Of a stretch of DNA of 64,000 nucleotides, positions 39,008 to 47,964 are shown in pieces. Where the stretch lies: positions 1 through 64,000 of the forward strand of contig JBOHFT010000002.1 in the NCBI GenBank assembly GCA_050699815.1, given 5' to 3'. A program made the translations under genes and the position numbers. Each line of letters opens with the position of its first letter. Positions within the stretch are counted from its first letter, which is position 1. This DNA is from GCA-003244245 sp050699815 (lineage in GTDB: Bacteria; Actinomycetota; Actinomycetes; Mycobacteriales; Pseudonocardiaceae). The notes under the pieces are model-generated. The model did not search any database, was not told where the DNA came from, and saw only the letters and a program-made list of their open reading frames with translations.

Positions 39008-41515
39008 TCAGAGCTGGCCGACGGCGGTCACTTTCACGACCGCCGTCCCGGACTCGTCGGAGGCGGGCAGGTCGATCTCGGCGCTGATGCCCCAGTCGTG
39101 GTGCCCGGCCGGGTCGTCCAGGATCTGCCGCACCACCCACCGGCCGGGCTGCTGGTCGATGATCAGCAGGTGCGGGCCGCGGGCGTCCGCGCCGGTGCCG
39201 ATCTCGAGATGGTCATCGAAGTACGGTTCCATGGCGTGGCGCCAAGATTCGGCGTCCCATCCGGTGTCGGCGTCGAGCTCCCCGAGCTCGTCCCAGTGCC
39301 GGCGGGCGGCGAGTTCCACCCGGCGGAACAGCGCGTTGCGCACCAGCACCCGGAAAGCCCGTGCGTTGCCGGTCACCGGCGGTGGTTGGTGGTCCCCTAG
39401 CGCAGGCGCCGCCCCCGGCTGCGAGTCTGGGTCGCGCAGCTTCTCCCACTCGTCCAGCAGGCTGGAGTCGACCTGACGGACCAGTTCCCCGAGCCACTCC
39501 TGCAGGTCCCGCAGCTCGTCGGTCTTGGCCTCCTCGGGCACCGTGCGGCGCAGCGCCTGGTAGGCGTCGGCGAGGTAGCGCAGCACCAGGCCCTCCGAGC
39601 GGGCCAGGCCGTAGAACCCGACGTACTCGGTGAACGTCATGGCCCGCTCGGCCAGGTCACGGGCCACCGACTTGGGTGACAGCGGGTGGTCGGCCACCCA
39701 CGGGTGACCCCGCCGGTAGGTGTCCAGCGCCGCGTTCAGCAGCTCGGCCAGCGGCATTGGGTAGGTGACGTCGTCCAGCAGCCGCATCCGCTCCTCGTAC
39801 TCGATGCCCTCGGCTTTCATCGCCGCCACGGCCTCGCCCTTGGCCTTCGACAGCTGTGCGCCCAGTATCTGGCGCGGATCATCCAGCGTGGCCTCGAGCA
39901 CCGACAGCACGTCCAGCGGGTAGTCCGGTGAGTCCTGATCGAGCAGCTCGAGCGCGGCCAGCGCGAACGGGGACAGCGCCTGGTTGAGGGCGAAGTCCAG
40001 CTGCAGGTCACCGGTCAGCCGCACGGTGCGGCCGTGGGCGTCGGGGACGGCCAGCCGCTCGACGACACCGGCGGCGAGCAACGCCCGGTAGATCGCGATG
40101 GCCTGGCGGATATGCCGGCGCTGCGCCGGGCGGTCCTCGTGGTTGTCGGTGAGCAGGTGGCGCATGGCGGCGAAGGCGTCGCCGGGGCGGCCGGCGACGT
40201 TGAGCAGCATCGCGTGGCTCACCGCGAAGCTGGATGTCAGCGGTTCCGGTTCGGCCGCGACCAGCCGGTCGAAGGTGCGGTCGCTCCAGGACACCGCTCC
40301 CTCGGGGGGTTTCTTGCGCACCACCTTGCGGAGCTTGCGGGGGTCGTCGCCCGCCTTGGCCAGCGCCTTGGTGTTCTCCACCACGTACTCGGGGGCCTGC
40401 ACGACGACATCGCCTGCGGTGTCGTAGCCGGCCCGGCCCGCCCGGCCGGCGATCTGGTGGAACTCCCGGGCGGTGAGGTGGCGGGTGCGGGTCCCGTCGT
40501 ACTTGCCCAGCGCGGTGAGCAGCACGGTGCGGATCGGCACGTTGATGCCCACGCCGAGGGTGTCCGTGCCACAGATGATCTTCAGCAGGCCGGCCTGGGC
40601 GAGCCGCTCGACGAGCCGGCGATACCGCGGCAGCATCCCGGCGTGGTGCACGCCGATCCCGTGGCGGACCAGCCGGGACAGCGTCCGCCCGAAACCGGCG
40701 GCGAACCGGAACCCGCCGATCAGCTCGGCGATCGCGTCCTTCTCGGCCCGGCTGCAGACGTTGATGCTGGTCAGCGCCTGCGCCTGCTCGACCGCGGAGG
40801 CTTGGGTGAAGTGCACCACGTAGACCGGCGCCGCCCTGGTGGCCAGCAGTTCTTCCAGCGTCTCGAGCAGTGGCGTCGTCACGTACCGGAAATGCAGCGG
40901 GACCGGGCGCTCGCCCGAGCTGACCACCGCGGTAGGGCGGTCGGTGCGCCGGGTCAGGTCCTGCTCGAACCGGGTGACGTCGCCCAGCGTCGCGGACATC
41001 AGCAGGAACTGGGCCTTCGGGAGCTCCAGCAGCGGCACCTGCCAGGCCCAGCCACGATCCGGGTCGGCGTAGAAGTGGAACTCGTCCATCACGACCAGCC
41101 CGGCGTCGGTATCCGGCCCGCCGCGCAGGGCCATGTTGGCCAGCACCTCGGCGGTGCAGCAGATGATCGGCGCCCCGGCGTTGACGCTGGAGTCACCGGT
41201 CAGCATCCCGACCTGGTCGGCGCCGAACACCTCGCACAGCGCGAAGAATTTCTCCGACACCAGTGCCTTGATCGGCGCGGTGTAGACGCTGCGGCGGCCC
41301 TGCGCCAGCGCGGCCGCGTGCGCCCCGGTCGCGACCAGGCTCTTACCGGATCCGGTCGGGGTAGCCAGGATCACGTTCGAGCCTGAGACGATCTCGATCA
41401 GCGCGTCGGACTGGGCGGGATACAGGGTCAAGCCCTGACCCGAGACCCAGGTGACAAAGGTGTCGAACAGCTCGTCGGGCCCGGAACCGCCGGGCAGCGC
41501 CTGCGTGAGCGTCAT
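39008..41515 (-). CDS. DEAD/DEAH-box RNA helicase with DUF3516
   Basis: 835 aa superfamily 2 helicase of the Ski2/Mtr4-like branch. Motif I is TPTGSGKS, motif II is MDEFH, motif III is LMSATLG, and motif VI is QIAGRAGRAGYD. The large C-terminal part (from about residue 380) is DUF3516, specific to actinobacteria and relatives, ending in an NTF2-like segment near WDAESWRHAMEPYFDDH. Expected to unwind structured RNA. The frame stays open for 448 more codons upstream, but that runs antisense to a kinase gene. ATG 41515 starts the usual N terminus. Confidence 0.92.
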   Translation of the reverse strand: MTLTQALPGGSGPDELFDTFVTWVSGQGLTLYPAQSDALIEIVSGSNVILATPTGSGKSLVATGAHAAALAQGRRSVYTAPIKALVSEKFFALCEVFGADQVGMLTGDSSVNAGAPIICCTAEVLANMALRGGPDTDAGLVVMDEFHFYADPDRGWAWQVPLLELPKAQFLLMSATLGDVTRFEQDLTRRTDRPTAVVSSGERPVPLHFRYVTTPLLETLEELLATRAAPVYVVHFTQASAVEQAQALTSINVCSRAEKDAIAELIGGFRFAAGFGRTLSRLVRHGIGVHHAGMLPRYRRLVERLAQAGLLKIICGTDTLGVGINVPIRTVLLTALGKYDGTRTRHLTAREFHQIAGRAGRAGYDTAGDVVVQAPEYVVENTKALAKAGDDPRKLRKVVRKKPPEGAVSWSDRTFDRLVAAEPEPLTSSFAVSHAMLLNVAGRPGDAFAAMRHLLTDNHEDRPAQRRHIRQAIAIYRALLAAGVVERLAVPDAHGRTVRLTGDLQLDFALNQALSPFALAALELLDQDSPDYPLDVLSVLEATLDDPRQILGAQLSKAKGEAVAAMKAEGIEYEERMRLLDDVTYPMPLAELLNAALDTYRRGHPWVADHPLSPKSVARDLAERAMTFTEYVGFYGLARSEGLVLRYLADAYQALRRTVPEEAKTDELRDLQEWLGELVRQVDSSLLDEWEKLRDPDSQPGAAPALGDHQPPPVTGNARAFRVLVRNALFRRVELAARRHWDELGELDADTGWDAESWRHAMEPYFDDHLEIGTGADARGPHLLIIDQQPGRWVVRQILDDPAGHHDWGISAEIDLPASDESGTAVVKVTAVGQL

Positions 41516-41621
41516 GATGCCCACGATCGTGCCCGCGGCCCCGCACCCGGGGTGCGGCGGGGCCAGCCGGTGGCGAGTGCTCCCCCAGAGTCGGCGGGGT
41601 AGCCTTGGTCCTCGGTCGGGG

Positions 41622-41650
41622 GCCAGTGCATACGGAGCCAGTGCAGACGG
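41622..41650. repeat. 14-bp tandem duplication upstream of the second kinase gene
   Basis: GCCAGTGCATACGG (41622-41635) and GCCAGTGCAGACGG (41637-41650) differ at one base. The second copy leads into the GGGGAG ribosome-binding site of the kinase. Confidence 0.65.
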
Positions 41651-41659
41651 GGAGTACCA

Positions 41660-43186
41660 CTGATCGACACGGGTCAACTGATCGCAGGGCACTACCGGGT
41701 GCTCGATCGGATCGGCAGCGGCGGCATGGGCGTCGTCTGGCAGGCCAGGGACGAACGGCTGCAGCGGCTGGTCGCGGTGAAGCAGCTGCTGCTGCAGCCG
41801 GACCTGACTCCCCGGGAAACCGAGGAAGCCCGGCTCCGGGCGCTGCGCGAGGCCCGCATCGCCGCGCGGCTGCAGCACCCGAACGCCATCGTCGTCTACG
41901 ACGTGGCCGAGCACGACGGCGAACCCTGCCTGGTCATGGAGTACCTGCCCTCCCGCAGCCTCGCCGCGGTGCTGGCCGAGCGCCGCCGCCTCCCGGTGAC
42001 CGAGGTCGCCGCAATCGGCAAGCAGGTCGCCTCGGCGCTGGCCGCCGCGCATGCCGCACAGATCGTGCACCGGGACGTCAAACCCGGCAACATCCTGATC
42101 GCCGAGGGCGGCATCGCGAAGATCACCGACTTCGGTGTCGCCCGGGCCGCGGGCGATGTCACGGTCACCCAGACCGGGATGATGGCCGGCACCCCGGCCT
42201 ACCTCGCCCCGGAGGTGGCCCGCGGGCAGCTCCCGACGCCGGCTTCGGATGTCTTCTCCCTCGGCGCCACGCTCTACGCCGCAGTCGAGGGGCGGGCGCC
42301 GTTCGGCGACGGCGACAACCCACTCGCGCTGCTGCACGCGGTAGCCACCGGAGAGGTGCCGCCGCCGCGGCACGCGGGCGCGCTGTTCGCGGTGCTGATG
42401 AGTTTGCTGGCCAACGACCCGGCGGCACGTCCCGATATGGATCGGGCCAGCCGGGAGCTGGCTGCGGTGCGGACCACCCAGCCGGTGTACCTGCCGGCTG
42501 CCGCAACGCCCATGCCGACCCGGGTGGCCGGACCCGTAGCGTCGCCGCCGACCGAGGCCTGGAGTCCGGTGCCAGTCTCCCCGCCACCGCTTGATTCTCA
42601 ACCTGCTGGGCCCCCACCCGTCGGCCGCGTCCAGCCGCCTCCGGAGCACAGTCCTCCGGAGCACAGTCTTGGTAGAGCGCCGGTGGTTGTCGGGGCCGTC
42701 CTCGCGATGCTCGCGTTGGCCGGTGCCGGGGTGCTGCTGTCGGGAGGCCCAGCCGAGCAGCGGGTGCCCTCCGGGAGCCCGCCCGCCCCCTCGGGACCAG
42801 TGGCGACGCCGACCCCGGTGGCCCCACCCGCGCCACCACAGGTGCAGCCGGTGGACCATATCCAGGGGTCGATCGCCTGGCGCGACGCCGGGCAGCTAGT
42901 GATCAAATACTACAACGGCCTGGACGACCTGTCGTCGGCCTGGCAGCTGCTGTCGCCCACGGCGAGGGCGTTCTTCGGTACCGAGCCGGGCTTCCGGGCG
43001 CATTGGAGTCAGTACTCCCCGGTCAGCGCTCGCAACGCGTCCGGGGTCACGGACAACCCGGACGGCACGGTGAACGTGCCCGTCGACGTCACCTTCACCA
43101 CGGCCAGCGGCACGCAGGTCGTGAAGCGGCAGCTCCGGGTGACCCGGCTGGACGGCCAGCTGCTCATCGACTCCGACCCCCGGTGA
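41660..43186 (+). CDS. Ser/Thr protein kinase with one membrane helix, apparent CTG start
   Basis: 508 aa if translation begins at CTG 41660, which lies 5 bases after GGGGAG. The first standard start (GTG 41699) would remove LIDTGQLIAGHYR, the family's normal first strand, and an in-frame TAG upstream leaves no ATG, GTG or TTG. The kinase domain shows GSGGMGVVWQ, Lys in VAVKQL, HRDVKPGNIL and ITDFGVARA. A Pro-rich linker and one helix (VVVGAVLAMLALAGAGVLL) follow. The extracellular domain of about 110 residues (QLVIKYYNGLDDLSSAWQLL onwards) is NTF2-like in appearance, not PASTA. Confidence 0.88.
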   Translation: MIDTGQLIAGHYRVLDRIGSGGMGVVWQARDERLQRLVAVKQLLLQPDLTPRETEEARLRALREARIAARLQHPNAIVVYDVAEHDGEPCLVMEYLPSRSLAAVLAERRRLPVTEVAAIGKQVASALAAAHAAQIVHRDVKPGNILIAEGGIAKITDFGVARAAGDVTVTQTGMMAGTPAYLAPEVARGQLPTPASDVFSLGATLYAAVEGRAPFGDGDNPLALLHAVATGEVPPPRHAGALFAVLMSLLANDPAARPDMDRASRELAAVRTTQPVYLPAAATPMPTRVAGPVASPPTEAWSPVPVSPPPLDSQPAGPPPVGRVQPPPEHSPPEHSLGRAPVVVGAVLAMLALAGAGVLLSGGPAEQRVPSGSPPAPSGPVATPTPVAPPAPPQVQPVDHIQGSIAWRDAGQLVIKYYNGLDDLSSAWQLLSPTARAFFGTEPGFRAHWSQYSPVSARNASGVTDNPDGTVNVPVDVTFTTASGTQVVKRQLRVTRLDGQLLIDSDPR

Positions 43187-43859
43187 GGCCGGAGTCGGGG
43201 TGTTCACCGGGCGGCGCCGGGCGCCGGCAGACGTAGGTCATCGCCGGTGGCAGGTGCCGCCACAGGGTGCGAGTGGGCAGCACCTCGCCGAACGCCCGCT
43301 CCAGCTCGCAGCGGAACCGGCGGGCCGCGGGCGTCCAGTAACCCACGCTGTACGCGGCGGCGGTGAACACCCCGTCGGGGCGCAGCGCGGCGGCGAAGGT
43401 GGTCAGGAACTGGCGCTGGCGCTGCGGGCCGAACAGGGTCCACGGCAGTACCGAGACGATCACGTCGGCGCGGTCCACGCCGTGTGCCGCGAGGATGGCC
43501 GGCAGCGTGGCGGCGTCCGCGGTGACCACCCGCACGCCGAACTCGCGGGACCGCAACCGCTCGGCGAGCTCGGGGTCTTTCTCGACCGCGATCACCACCG
43601 CGTCGGCGTCCGCCTGCTGGGCGATCGCCCCGGTGACCGCCCCGGCCCCGGCACCGATCTCCACCACCACCGCGGGCCGGCCAGCCGGGCCGGCTCCGGG
43701 CACCACCGCGGCCAGCCGGCGGGCTAGCTCAGGTCCAGACGGCAGCAGCGTCCCGACGTCGCGGGGCGATCGGATCGCCGCCGCCAGGAAAGTACCCCAG
43801 CTGCCGCCGGCCGCGCGCTGTACGGTGTCTTGCGGATGCGGGGCGGGATGTGAGGTCAT
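43164..43859 (-). CDS. SAM-dependent methyltransferase, phospholipid/rRNA-dimethylase-like
   Basis: 231 aa from ATG 43859. Class I methyltransferase: SAM motif I VVEIGAGAGAVTGAI, acidic ribose-binding position in VIAVEKDPELAERL, and the motif IV region VDRADVIVSVLPWTLF. Related proteins are annotated as phosphatidylethanolamine N-methyltransferases or rRNA adenine dimethylase-like enzymes. The substrate is not resolvable. The 3' end overlaps the convergent kinase gene by 23 bases, so the transcripts are antisense there. Confidence 0.8.
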   Translation of the reverse strand: MTSHPAPHPQDTVQRAAGGSWGTFLAAAIRSPRDVGTLLPSGPELARRLAAVVPGAGPAGRPAVVVEIGAGAGAVTGAIAQQADADAVVIAVEKDPELAERLRSREFGVRVVTADAATLPAILAAHGVDRADVIVSVLPWTLFGPQRQRQFLTTFAAALRPDGVFTAAAYSVGYWTPAARRFRCELERAFGEVLPTRTLWRHLPPAMTYVCRRPAPPGEHPDSGLTGGRSR

Positions 43860-43953
43860 AGACCACAGTGCACACCACCCGGTGCGTCGCCGCACTACTG
43901 ACTTGGCAGGTACCTAGGCTGCGACGTCGTCAACGACCACGGGAGGGCACCTG

Positions 43954-44736
43954 ATGGCTCCGCTGCGCGGTGACCGCTACCTTGATGCGCTCCCCTGCCA
44001 GTCTGAGTTGTTCGCCGCGGCGCTGCCCGGCGCCGACCTGCAGCAGCGGGTGCCCACCTGCCCGGACTGGACGTTGCACCAGCTCGCTGAGCACGTCGGG
44101 CAGGTCCATCGGTGGGTCACCGCGATTATCGCCCGGCGCGCCACTGCCCCGGTCGACCCGGCTGGGCTGGGCGTGGCCGGGGCGCCTGCTGACCCGGACG
44201 GGCTGGCCGGCTGGTTACGCGACGGCGCCGGTGAGCTGGCGGACGCGATTCGGGCAGCCGACCCGCGGATCCCTGTGTGGAGCTGGGCTGACGACCACAG
44301 CGTCGGGTTCTGGGCCCGCCGGATGGCGCACGAGACCGCCGTGCACCGAGCCGACGCCGAGCTGGCTCTGGGCCGCGAGTTCGCGCTGGAGGCCGATCTC
44401 GCCGCCGATGCGATCTCCGAGTGGCTGGGCCTGCTCAGCTTGCCGCAGGCGATCACATTCCGGCCCGAGCTCGCCGAGCTGCGCGGCGAGGGCCAGATCT
44501 TGCACCTGCACTCCACCGACCCCGGGCTCGGCGAGGCGGGGGAGTGGATCGTGCGCCGGACGCCGTCGGGCCCGGCCTGGGAGCACGGCCACGCCAAGGG
44601 CGACGTCGCGGTCCGGGGTGCGGTGGTGGACCTGCTGCTGGTGCTGCTGCGCCGCGTCCCACCCGGCGAGGCGCCGGTCACCGTGCTGGGTGACCCGGCG
44701 GTGCTGGAGCACTGGCTGGAGCACACCCGGTTCTAG
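43954..44736 (+). CDS. Maleylpyruvate isomerase-family (mycothiol-dependent-fold) protein
   Basis: 260 aa DinB-like four-helix protein of the MDMPI_N family. Metal-type histidines are in LAEHVGQVHRW and MAHETAVHRADAE, in the expected H...H-x3-H arrangement, and the C-terminal MDMPI_C half is present. Members use mycothiol or act as metal-dependent thiol transferases; most have no known substrate. ATG 43954 follows GGGAGG. It sits 18 bp before the pgsA-like gene. Confidence 0.85.
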   Translation: MAPLRGDRYLDALPCQSELFAAALPGADLQQRVPTCPDWTLHQLAEHVGQVHRWVTAIIARRATAPVDPAGLGVAGAPADPDGLAGWLRDGAGELADAIRAADPRIPVWSWADDHSVGFWARRMAHETAVHRADAELALGREFALEADLAADAISEWLGLLSLPQAITFRPELAELRGEGQILHLHSTDPGLGEAGEWIVRRTPSGPAWEHGHAKGDVAVRGAVVDLLLVLLRRVPPGEAPVTVLGDPAVLEHWLEHTRF

Positions 44737-44754
44737 TCATCAGGAGGGCCCGAG

Positions 44755-45369
44755 GTGCAGCCGAGCCACTCGGGGCCGGAGGCGCGGGATCCGGCCGACC
44801 GGGTGCTCACCGTGCCCAACGTGCTCAGCCTGCTGCGGCTGGCCGGTATACCGCTGCTGCTGTGGCTGCTGCTCGGCCCGCACTACGACCTGCTCGCCGT
44901 GCTCGTCCTGGCCTTGTCGGGTCTCACCGACTGGCTTGACGGCAAGTTGGCTCGCCTGCTGAACCAGTCCAGCAGGCTGGGCGCGTTGCTGGACCCGGCA
45001 GTCGACCGGCTGTACGCGCTGAGCACGCTGCTTGCCTTCGGTGTCCGCGAGATCCTGCCGTGGTGGGTGGTGGCCGCACTGATCGGCCGGGATCTGGTGC
45101 TCTCGCTGACCCTGCCGGTGCTGCGCCACCACGGCTACGGCCCGCTGCCGGTGCACTACCTGGGTAAGTCCGCCACGCTGTGCCTGCTCTACGCCTTCCC
45201 GCTGCTGCTGCTCGCCGACAATGTCGGGGGCTGGCTGCAGGTGGTGGCGCGGTCGTTCGCGGTGGCCTTCACCGGATGGGGCAGCGCACTGTACCTCTGG
45301 TCGGGGGTGCTGTACCTCCTCCAGGTTCGGCTCACCGTGCGCGCCGCGAGGCAGGCGCACCGTGACTGA
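44755..45369 (+). CDS. pgsA2: CDP-alcohol phosphatidyltransferase (PgsA2-like)
   Basis: 204 aa integral membrane enzyme that swaps CMP of a CDP-alcohol for another alcohol in phospholipid synthesis. The full signature D-G-x2-A-R-x8-G-x3-D-x3-D is present (DGKLAR...GALLDPAVD). Six or so hydrophobic helices are visible. Which alcohol is used (glycerol phosphate, phosphatidylglycerol or other) cannot be told. GTG 44755 with AGGAGGG upstream. The order pgsA2, gcvH, garA matches M. tuberculosis, from memory. Confidence 0.9.
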   Translation: MQPSHSGPEARDPADRVLTVPNVLSLLRLAGIPLLLWLLLGPHYDLLAVLVLALSGLTDWLDGKLARLLNQSSRLGALLDPAVDRLYALSTLLAFGVREILPWWVVAALIGRDLVLSLTLPVLRHHGYGPLPVHYLGKSATLCLLYAFPLLLLADNVGGWLQVVARSFAVAFTGWGSALYLWSGVLYLLQVRLTVRAARQAHRD

Positions 45370-45435
45370 TCGTCGCCACCCGCTGGGATACGCTCAGCCG
45401 ACAGGCCGGTGAGGCCCGGTGAGGGAGGAACACAC

Positions 45436-45819
45436 GTGGTCCCAGAGGAGCTGCGGTATACGCCGGAACACGAGTGGGTGTTGATCAGTACGGACGGCAC
45501 TGCGCGGGTCGGCATCACCGACTACGCGCAAACGCAGCTCGGGGACGTCGTCCATGTGCAGTTACCGCTGGTCGGGGACTCGGTTGCGCCGGGAGACCCG
45601 GTTGGTGAGGTGGAGTCCACCAAGAGCGTGTCGGACGTGTTCGCGCCGGTCACGGGGGAGGTGGTGGCGTGCAACGATGCCCTGGAGCACAGCCCCGGAC
45701 TGGTCAACTCCGACCCCTATGGTGCGGGCTGGATGATCGAGATCAAGATCGCGGACGCGTCCGAGACGGGCTCTCTCCTGGGCGCCGAGGACTACCGCGG
45801 CCTGATCGAGCAGGCCTGA
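45436..45819 (+). CDS. gcvH: Glycine cleavage system H protein
   Basis: 127 aa lipoyl carrier that shuttles the aminomethyl group between P and T proteins. The lipoylated Lys63 lies in VGEVESTKSVSDVFAPV. The start is GTG 45436 with GGGAGG 7 bases upstream; the frame extends nine codons further but without family resemblance. The matching P protein is downstream in the window (48668); T protein (gcvT) is not here. I see no glycine riboswitch. Confidence 0.95.
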   Translation: MVPEELRYTPEHEWVLISTDGTARVGITDYAQTQLGDVVHVQLPLVGDSVAPGDPVGEVESTKSVSDVFAPVTGEVVACNDALEHSPGLVNSDPYGAGWMIEIKIADASETGSLLGAEDYRGLIEQA

Positions 45820-45947
45820 TCCGGGCATTGCAGCCAAGGCCGACGGCGGGGTCATCCCGGGCAGGCCCTCAGTCCGCGGCGGTCGCCGGCGGCAAGGTAG
45901 GTTGTGGACCGATCAACGGTGACCACCCCTGGTGAAGGAGAGCCCTG

Positions 45948-46418
45948 GTGAGCACGAACGACGGGCCCGGCGTTCCACCGGAGCGGGGTCCGGAGCAGAC
46001 CTCGATATTTCGGGCCGACTTCCTCGCCGAGCCCGAGGCTGTCGAGTCACCAGCCCCCCCCATCTCGGGTATCGACGCGTTGCCCGCGGGTTCCGCACTG
46101 CTGGTGGTCAAGCGTGGCCCCAACGCCGGTTCCCGGTTCCTCCTCGACCGGGCCACCACGAGCGCGGGACGGCACCCGGACAGCGATATTTTCCTCGATG
46201 ACGTGACGGTGTCGCGTCGGCACGCCGAGTTCCGCCGCGAGGGCGGCGAGTTCGTGGTGGTGGACGTCGGCAGCCTCAATGGCACCTACGTGAACCGTGA
46301 GCCGGTGGATACCGCCGTTCTGGTCAATGGTGACGAGGTGCAGATCGGCAAGTTCCGGCTGGTGTTCCTGACCGGTCCGCGCGCCGGGGACCGAGGGGCT
46401 GACCAGGAGTCGCGGTGA
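45948..46418 (+). CDS. garA: FHA-domain metabolic regulator GarA/OdhI
   Basis: 156 aa. The C-terminal FHA domain has GRHPDSDIFLDDVTVSRRHA and SLNGTYVN. When unphosphorylated the family binds and inhibits 2-oxoglutarate dehydrogenase and modulates glutamate dehydrogenase and glutamate synthase. The N-terminal phosphorylation motif reads EQTSIFRADF, where relatives have ETTSVFRAD. Gln17 replaces the first Thr (the PknG site in mycobacteria), while Thr18 (PknB-type site) is kept. GTG 45948. It overlaps the MerR gene by 4 bases. Confidence 0.93.
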   Translation: MSTNDGPGVPPERGPEQTSIFRADFLAEPEAVESPAPPISGIDALPAGSALLVVKRGPNAGSRFLLDRATTSAGRHPDSDIFLDDVTVSRRHAEFRREGGEFVVVDVGSLNGTYVNREPVDTAVLVNGDEVQIGKFRLVFLTGPRAGDRGADQESR

Positions 46419-47110
46419 CAGCCGCGGGTCGCGCCGGGCATCGGCCCGGGGCGAGCATCGGCTCGGTGCTCGCGCAGCTGCGAACGGATTTCCCGGACGT
46501 CACCATCTCCAAGATCAGGTTTCTGGAGTCCGAGGGTCTGGTCCAACCGGACCGCACCGCGGCCGGCTACCGGCAGTTCTCTACGGCGGATGTGGAACGG
46601 CTGCGCTACGTGCTCGCCGCCCAGCGTGACCACTACCTCCCGCTCAGGGTGATCAAGGAGCACCTGGACGCAATGGACCGGGGCGCGGCGGACGCTCCGG
46701 CCGTTCCGGCTGGGCCGGAGGACTTCGCCGCCGCGGACACCGCGCGGATGACCCAGGAGGAACTGCTCGCCGCCGCGGGCATCGGCCGGGCGGCGCTGGC
46801 CGAACTCGAGCAGTTCGGCTTGGTCCGGCCCGGTCCAGCCGGCTTCTACGACACTGACGCGGTGCTGGTGGCGCGGACCGCCCGGGCGATGACCGGCTTC
46901 GGGTTGGAGCCCCGGCACCTGCGGGCCTTCCGGGCGTCAGCAGATCGGGAGGTGGGCCTGCTGGCACAGATCGTCACCCCGATGACCCGGCAGCGGGATC
47001 CCGACGCCCGGGCCCGCGCCGACGAGGTGGTGCGGGAACTGGCGGTGCTGTCGGTTCGGCTGCACGCCCTCCTCGTGAAGACCGGGCTCCGCGGCGCCAT
47101 CGGGAGCTGA
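46415..47110 (+). CDS. MerR-family transcriptional regulator (Rv1828-like)
   Basis: 231 aa. An N-terminal winged-helix MerR DNA-binding domain (VLAQLRTDFPDVTISKIRFL, EGLVQPDRTAAGYRQFS, ADVERLRYVLAAQRDHYLPL) is followed by a second MerR-like helical region (MTQEELLAAAGIGRAALAEL). No effector-binding cysteines are seen. The start codon GTG overlaps the garA stop, so the two are translated together. It may control genes of central metabolism; the target is unknown. Confidence 0.88.
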   Translation: MTAAGRAGHRPGASIGSVLAQLRTDFPDVTISKIRFLESEGLVQPDRTAAGYRQFSTADVERLRYVLAAQRDHYLPLRVIKEHLDAMDRGAADAPAVPAGPEDFAAADTARMTQEELLAAAGIGRAALAELEQFGLVRPGPAGFYDTDAVLVARTARAMTGFGLEPRHLRAFRASADREVGLLAQIVTPMTRQRDPDARARADEVVRELAVLSVRLHALLVKTGLRGAIGS

Positions 47111-47285
47111 ACCCCAGGGGAATTGGGCCGCGGCGGAATTGGGCGGCTTCGCCACTCGGCATCCGACGGCGCCGCGTGTAGCGTCTGAGAGTAGTGATGG
47201 TGGGGACGTGACCGATCCGCCGCCGAGCACGACGATCCTCGAGACACCCGGACCGCAGGGTGTGGCAGGAGGGAGGCGCAACGCG

Positions 47286-47759
47286 ATGAGCGAGATGCGT
47301 GTCGTCGGGGTCCGGGTGGAGTTGCCGGCGAACCAGCCGATCCTGCTGCTGCGGGAGACCGAGGGTGAGCGTTACCTGCCGATCTGGATCGGCTCTGGTG
47401 AGGCGACCGCCATCGCGCTGGAGCAGCAGGGCGTGCAACCGGCCCGGCCGATGACCCACGACCTGCTCCGGGATGTGATCAGCGCGCTCGGCCGGGAGCT
47501 GAAGCTGGTTCGGATCACCGAACTGCAAGAAGGTACCTTCTTCGCCGAGCTGGTCTTCGACGGCAACGTGCGGGTCTCTGCCCGGCCGAGTGATTCGGTC
47601 GCCCTGGCGTTGCGGGTCGGGGTGCCGATCCATGCCGAGGAGTCGGTGCTCTCTGAGGCTGGCCTGATCATCCCGGACGAGCAGGAGAACGAGGTCGAGA
47701 AGTTTCGCGAGTTCCTCGACTCGGTCTCCCCGGAGGATTTCCGCGGAGCGGACACTTGA
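47286..47759 (+). CDS. Bifunctional nuclease-family protein (DUF151)
   Basis: 157 aa. DUF151 core: VVGVRVELPANQPILLLRET, LPIWIGSGEATAIALEQQG, RPMTHDLLRDVISALG, and DSVALALRVGVPIHAEESV. Plant relatives have RNase/DNase activity; the bacterial function is unsettled. An acidic C-terminal tail ends EDFRGADT. ATG 47286 is chosen, since upstream frame lacks homology. It stands between two merR genes, as in mycobacteria (Rv1828-Rv1830), so the trio is likely a functional unit. Confidence 0.9.
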   Translation: MSEMRVVGVRVELPANQPILLLRETEGERYLPIWIGSGEATAIALEQQGVQPARPMTHDLLRDVISALGRELKLVRITELQEGTFFAELVFDGNVRVSARPSDSVALALRVGVPIHAEESVLSEAGLIIPDEQENEVEKFREFLDSVSPEDFRGADT

Positions 47760-47788
47760 TTAACACTGTCGCGGAGCGGACACTTGAT
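47742..47788. repeat. 19-bp tandem duplication across the nuclease-family gene's stop codon
   Basis: CGCGGAGCGGACACTTGAT occurs at 47742-47760 and 47770-47788 without mismatch (period 28). The first copy encodes the last residues and stop of the gene. Confidence 0.8.
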
Positions 47789-47895
47789 CGACGCTGCTCT
47801 TGAGCTGAGGCTGAGGTTGAGGCTTTCCCGCGCGTCGGATTGACCGGCTACGCGGCGGCGGCTTACCGTCGGTCCGGACAGCGTTCCAACGGTCG

Positions 47896-47925
47896 GCCAG
47901 GGTTCCAGCGGCCAGGGTTCCAGCG
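47896..47925. repeat. 15-bp perfect tandem duplication
   Basis: GCCAGGGTTCCAGCG is repeated head to tail at 47896-47910 and 47911-47925, in the gap upstream of the second merR gene. Confidence 0.75.
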
Positions 47926-47964
47926 GCTCAGCGGCCCCAACGGCTCAAGGCGTGGGAGGTATGG

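Noticed and set aside
41516..42859. 448-codon upstream extension of the helicase frame
   Set aside because: It runs antisense to the second kinase gene; its Arg/Gly/His-rich composition is typical of shadow frames in GC-rich DNA, and ATG 41515 begins the normal protein.
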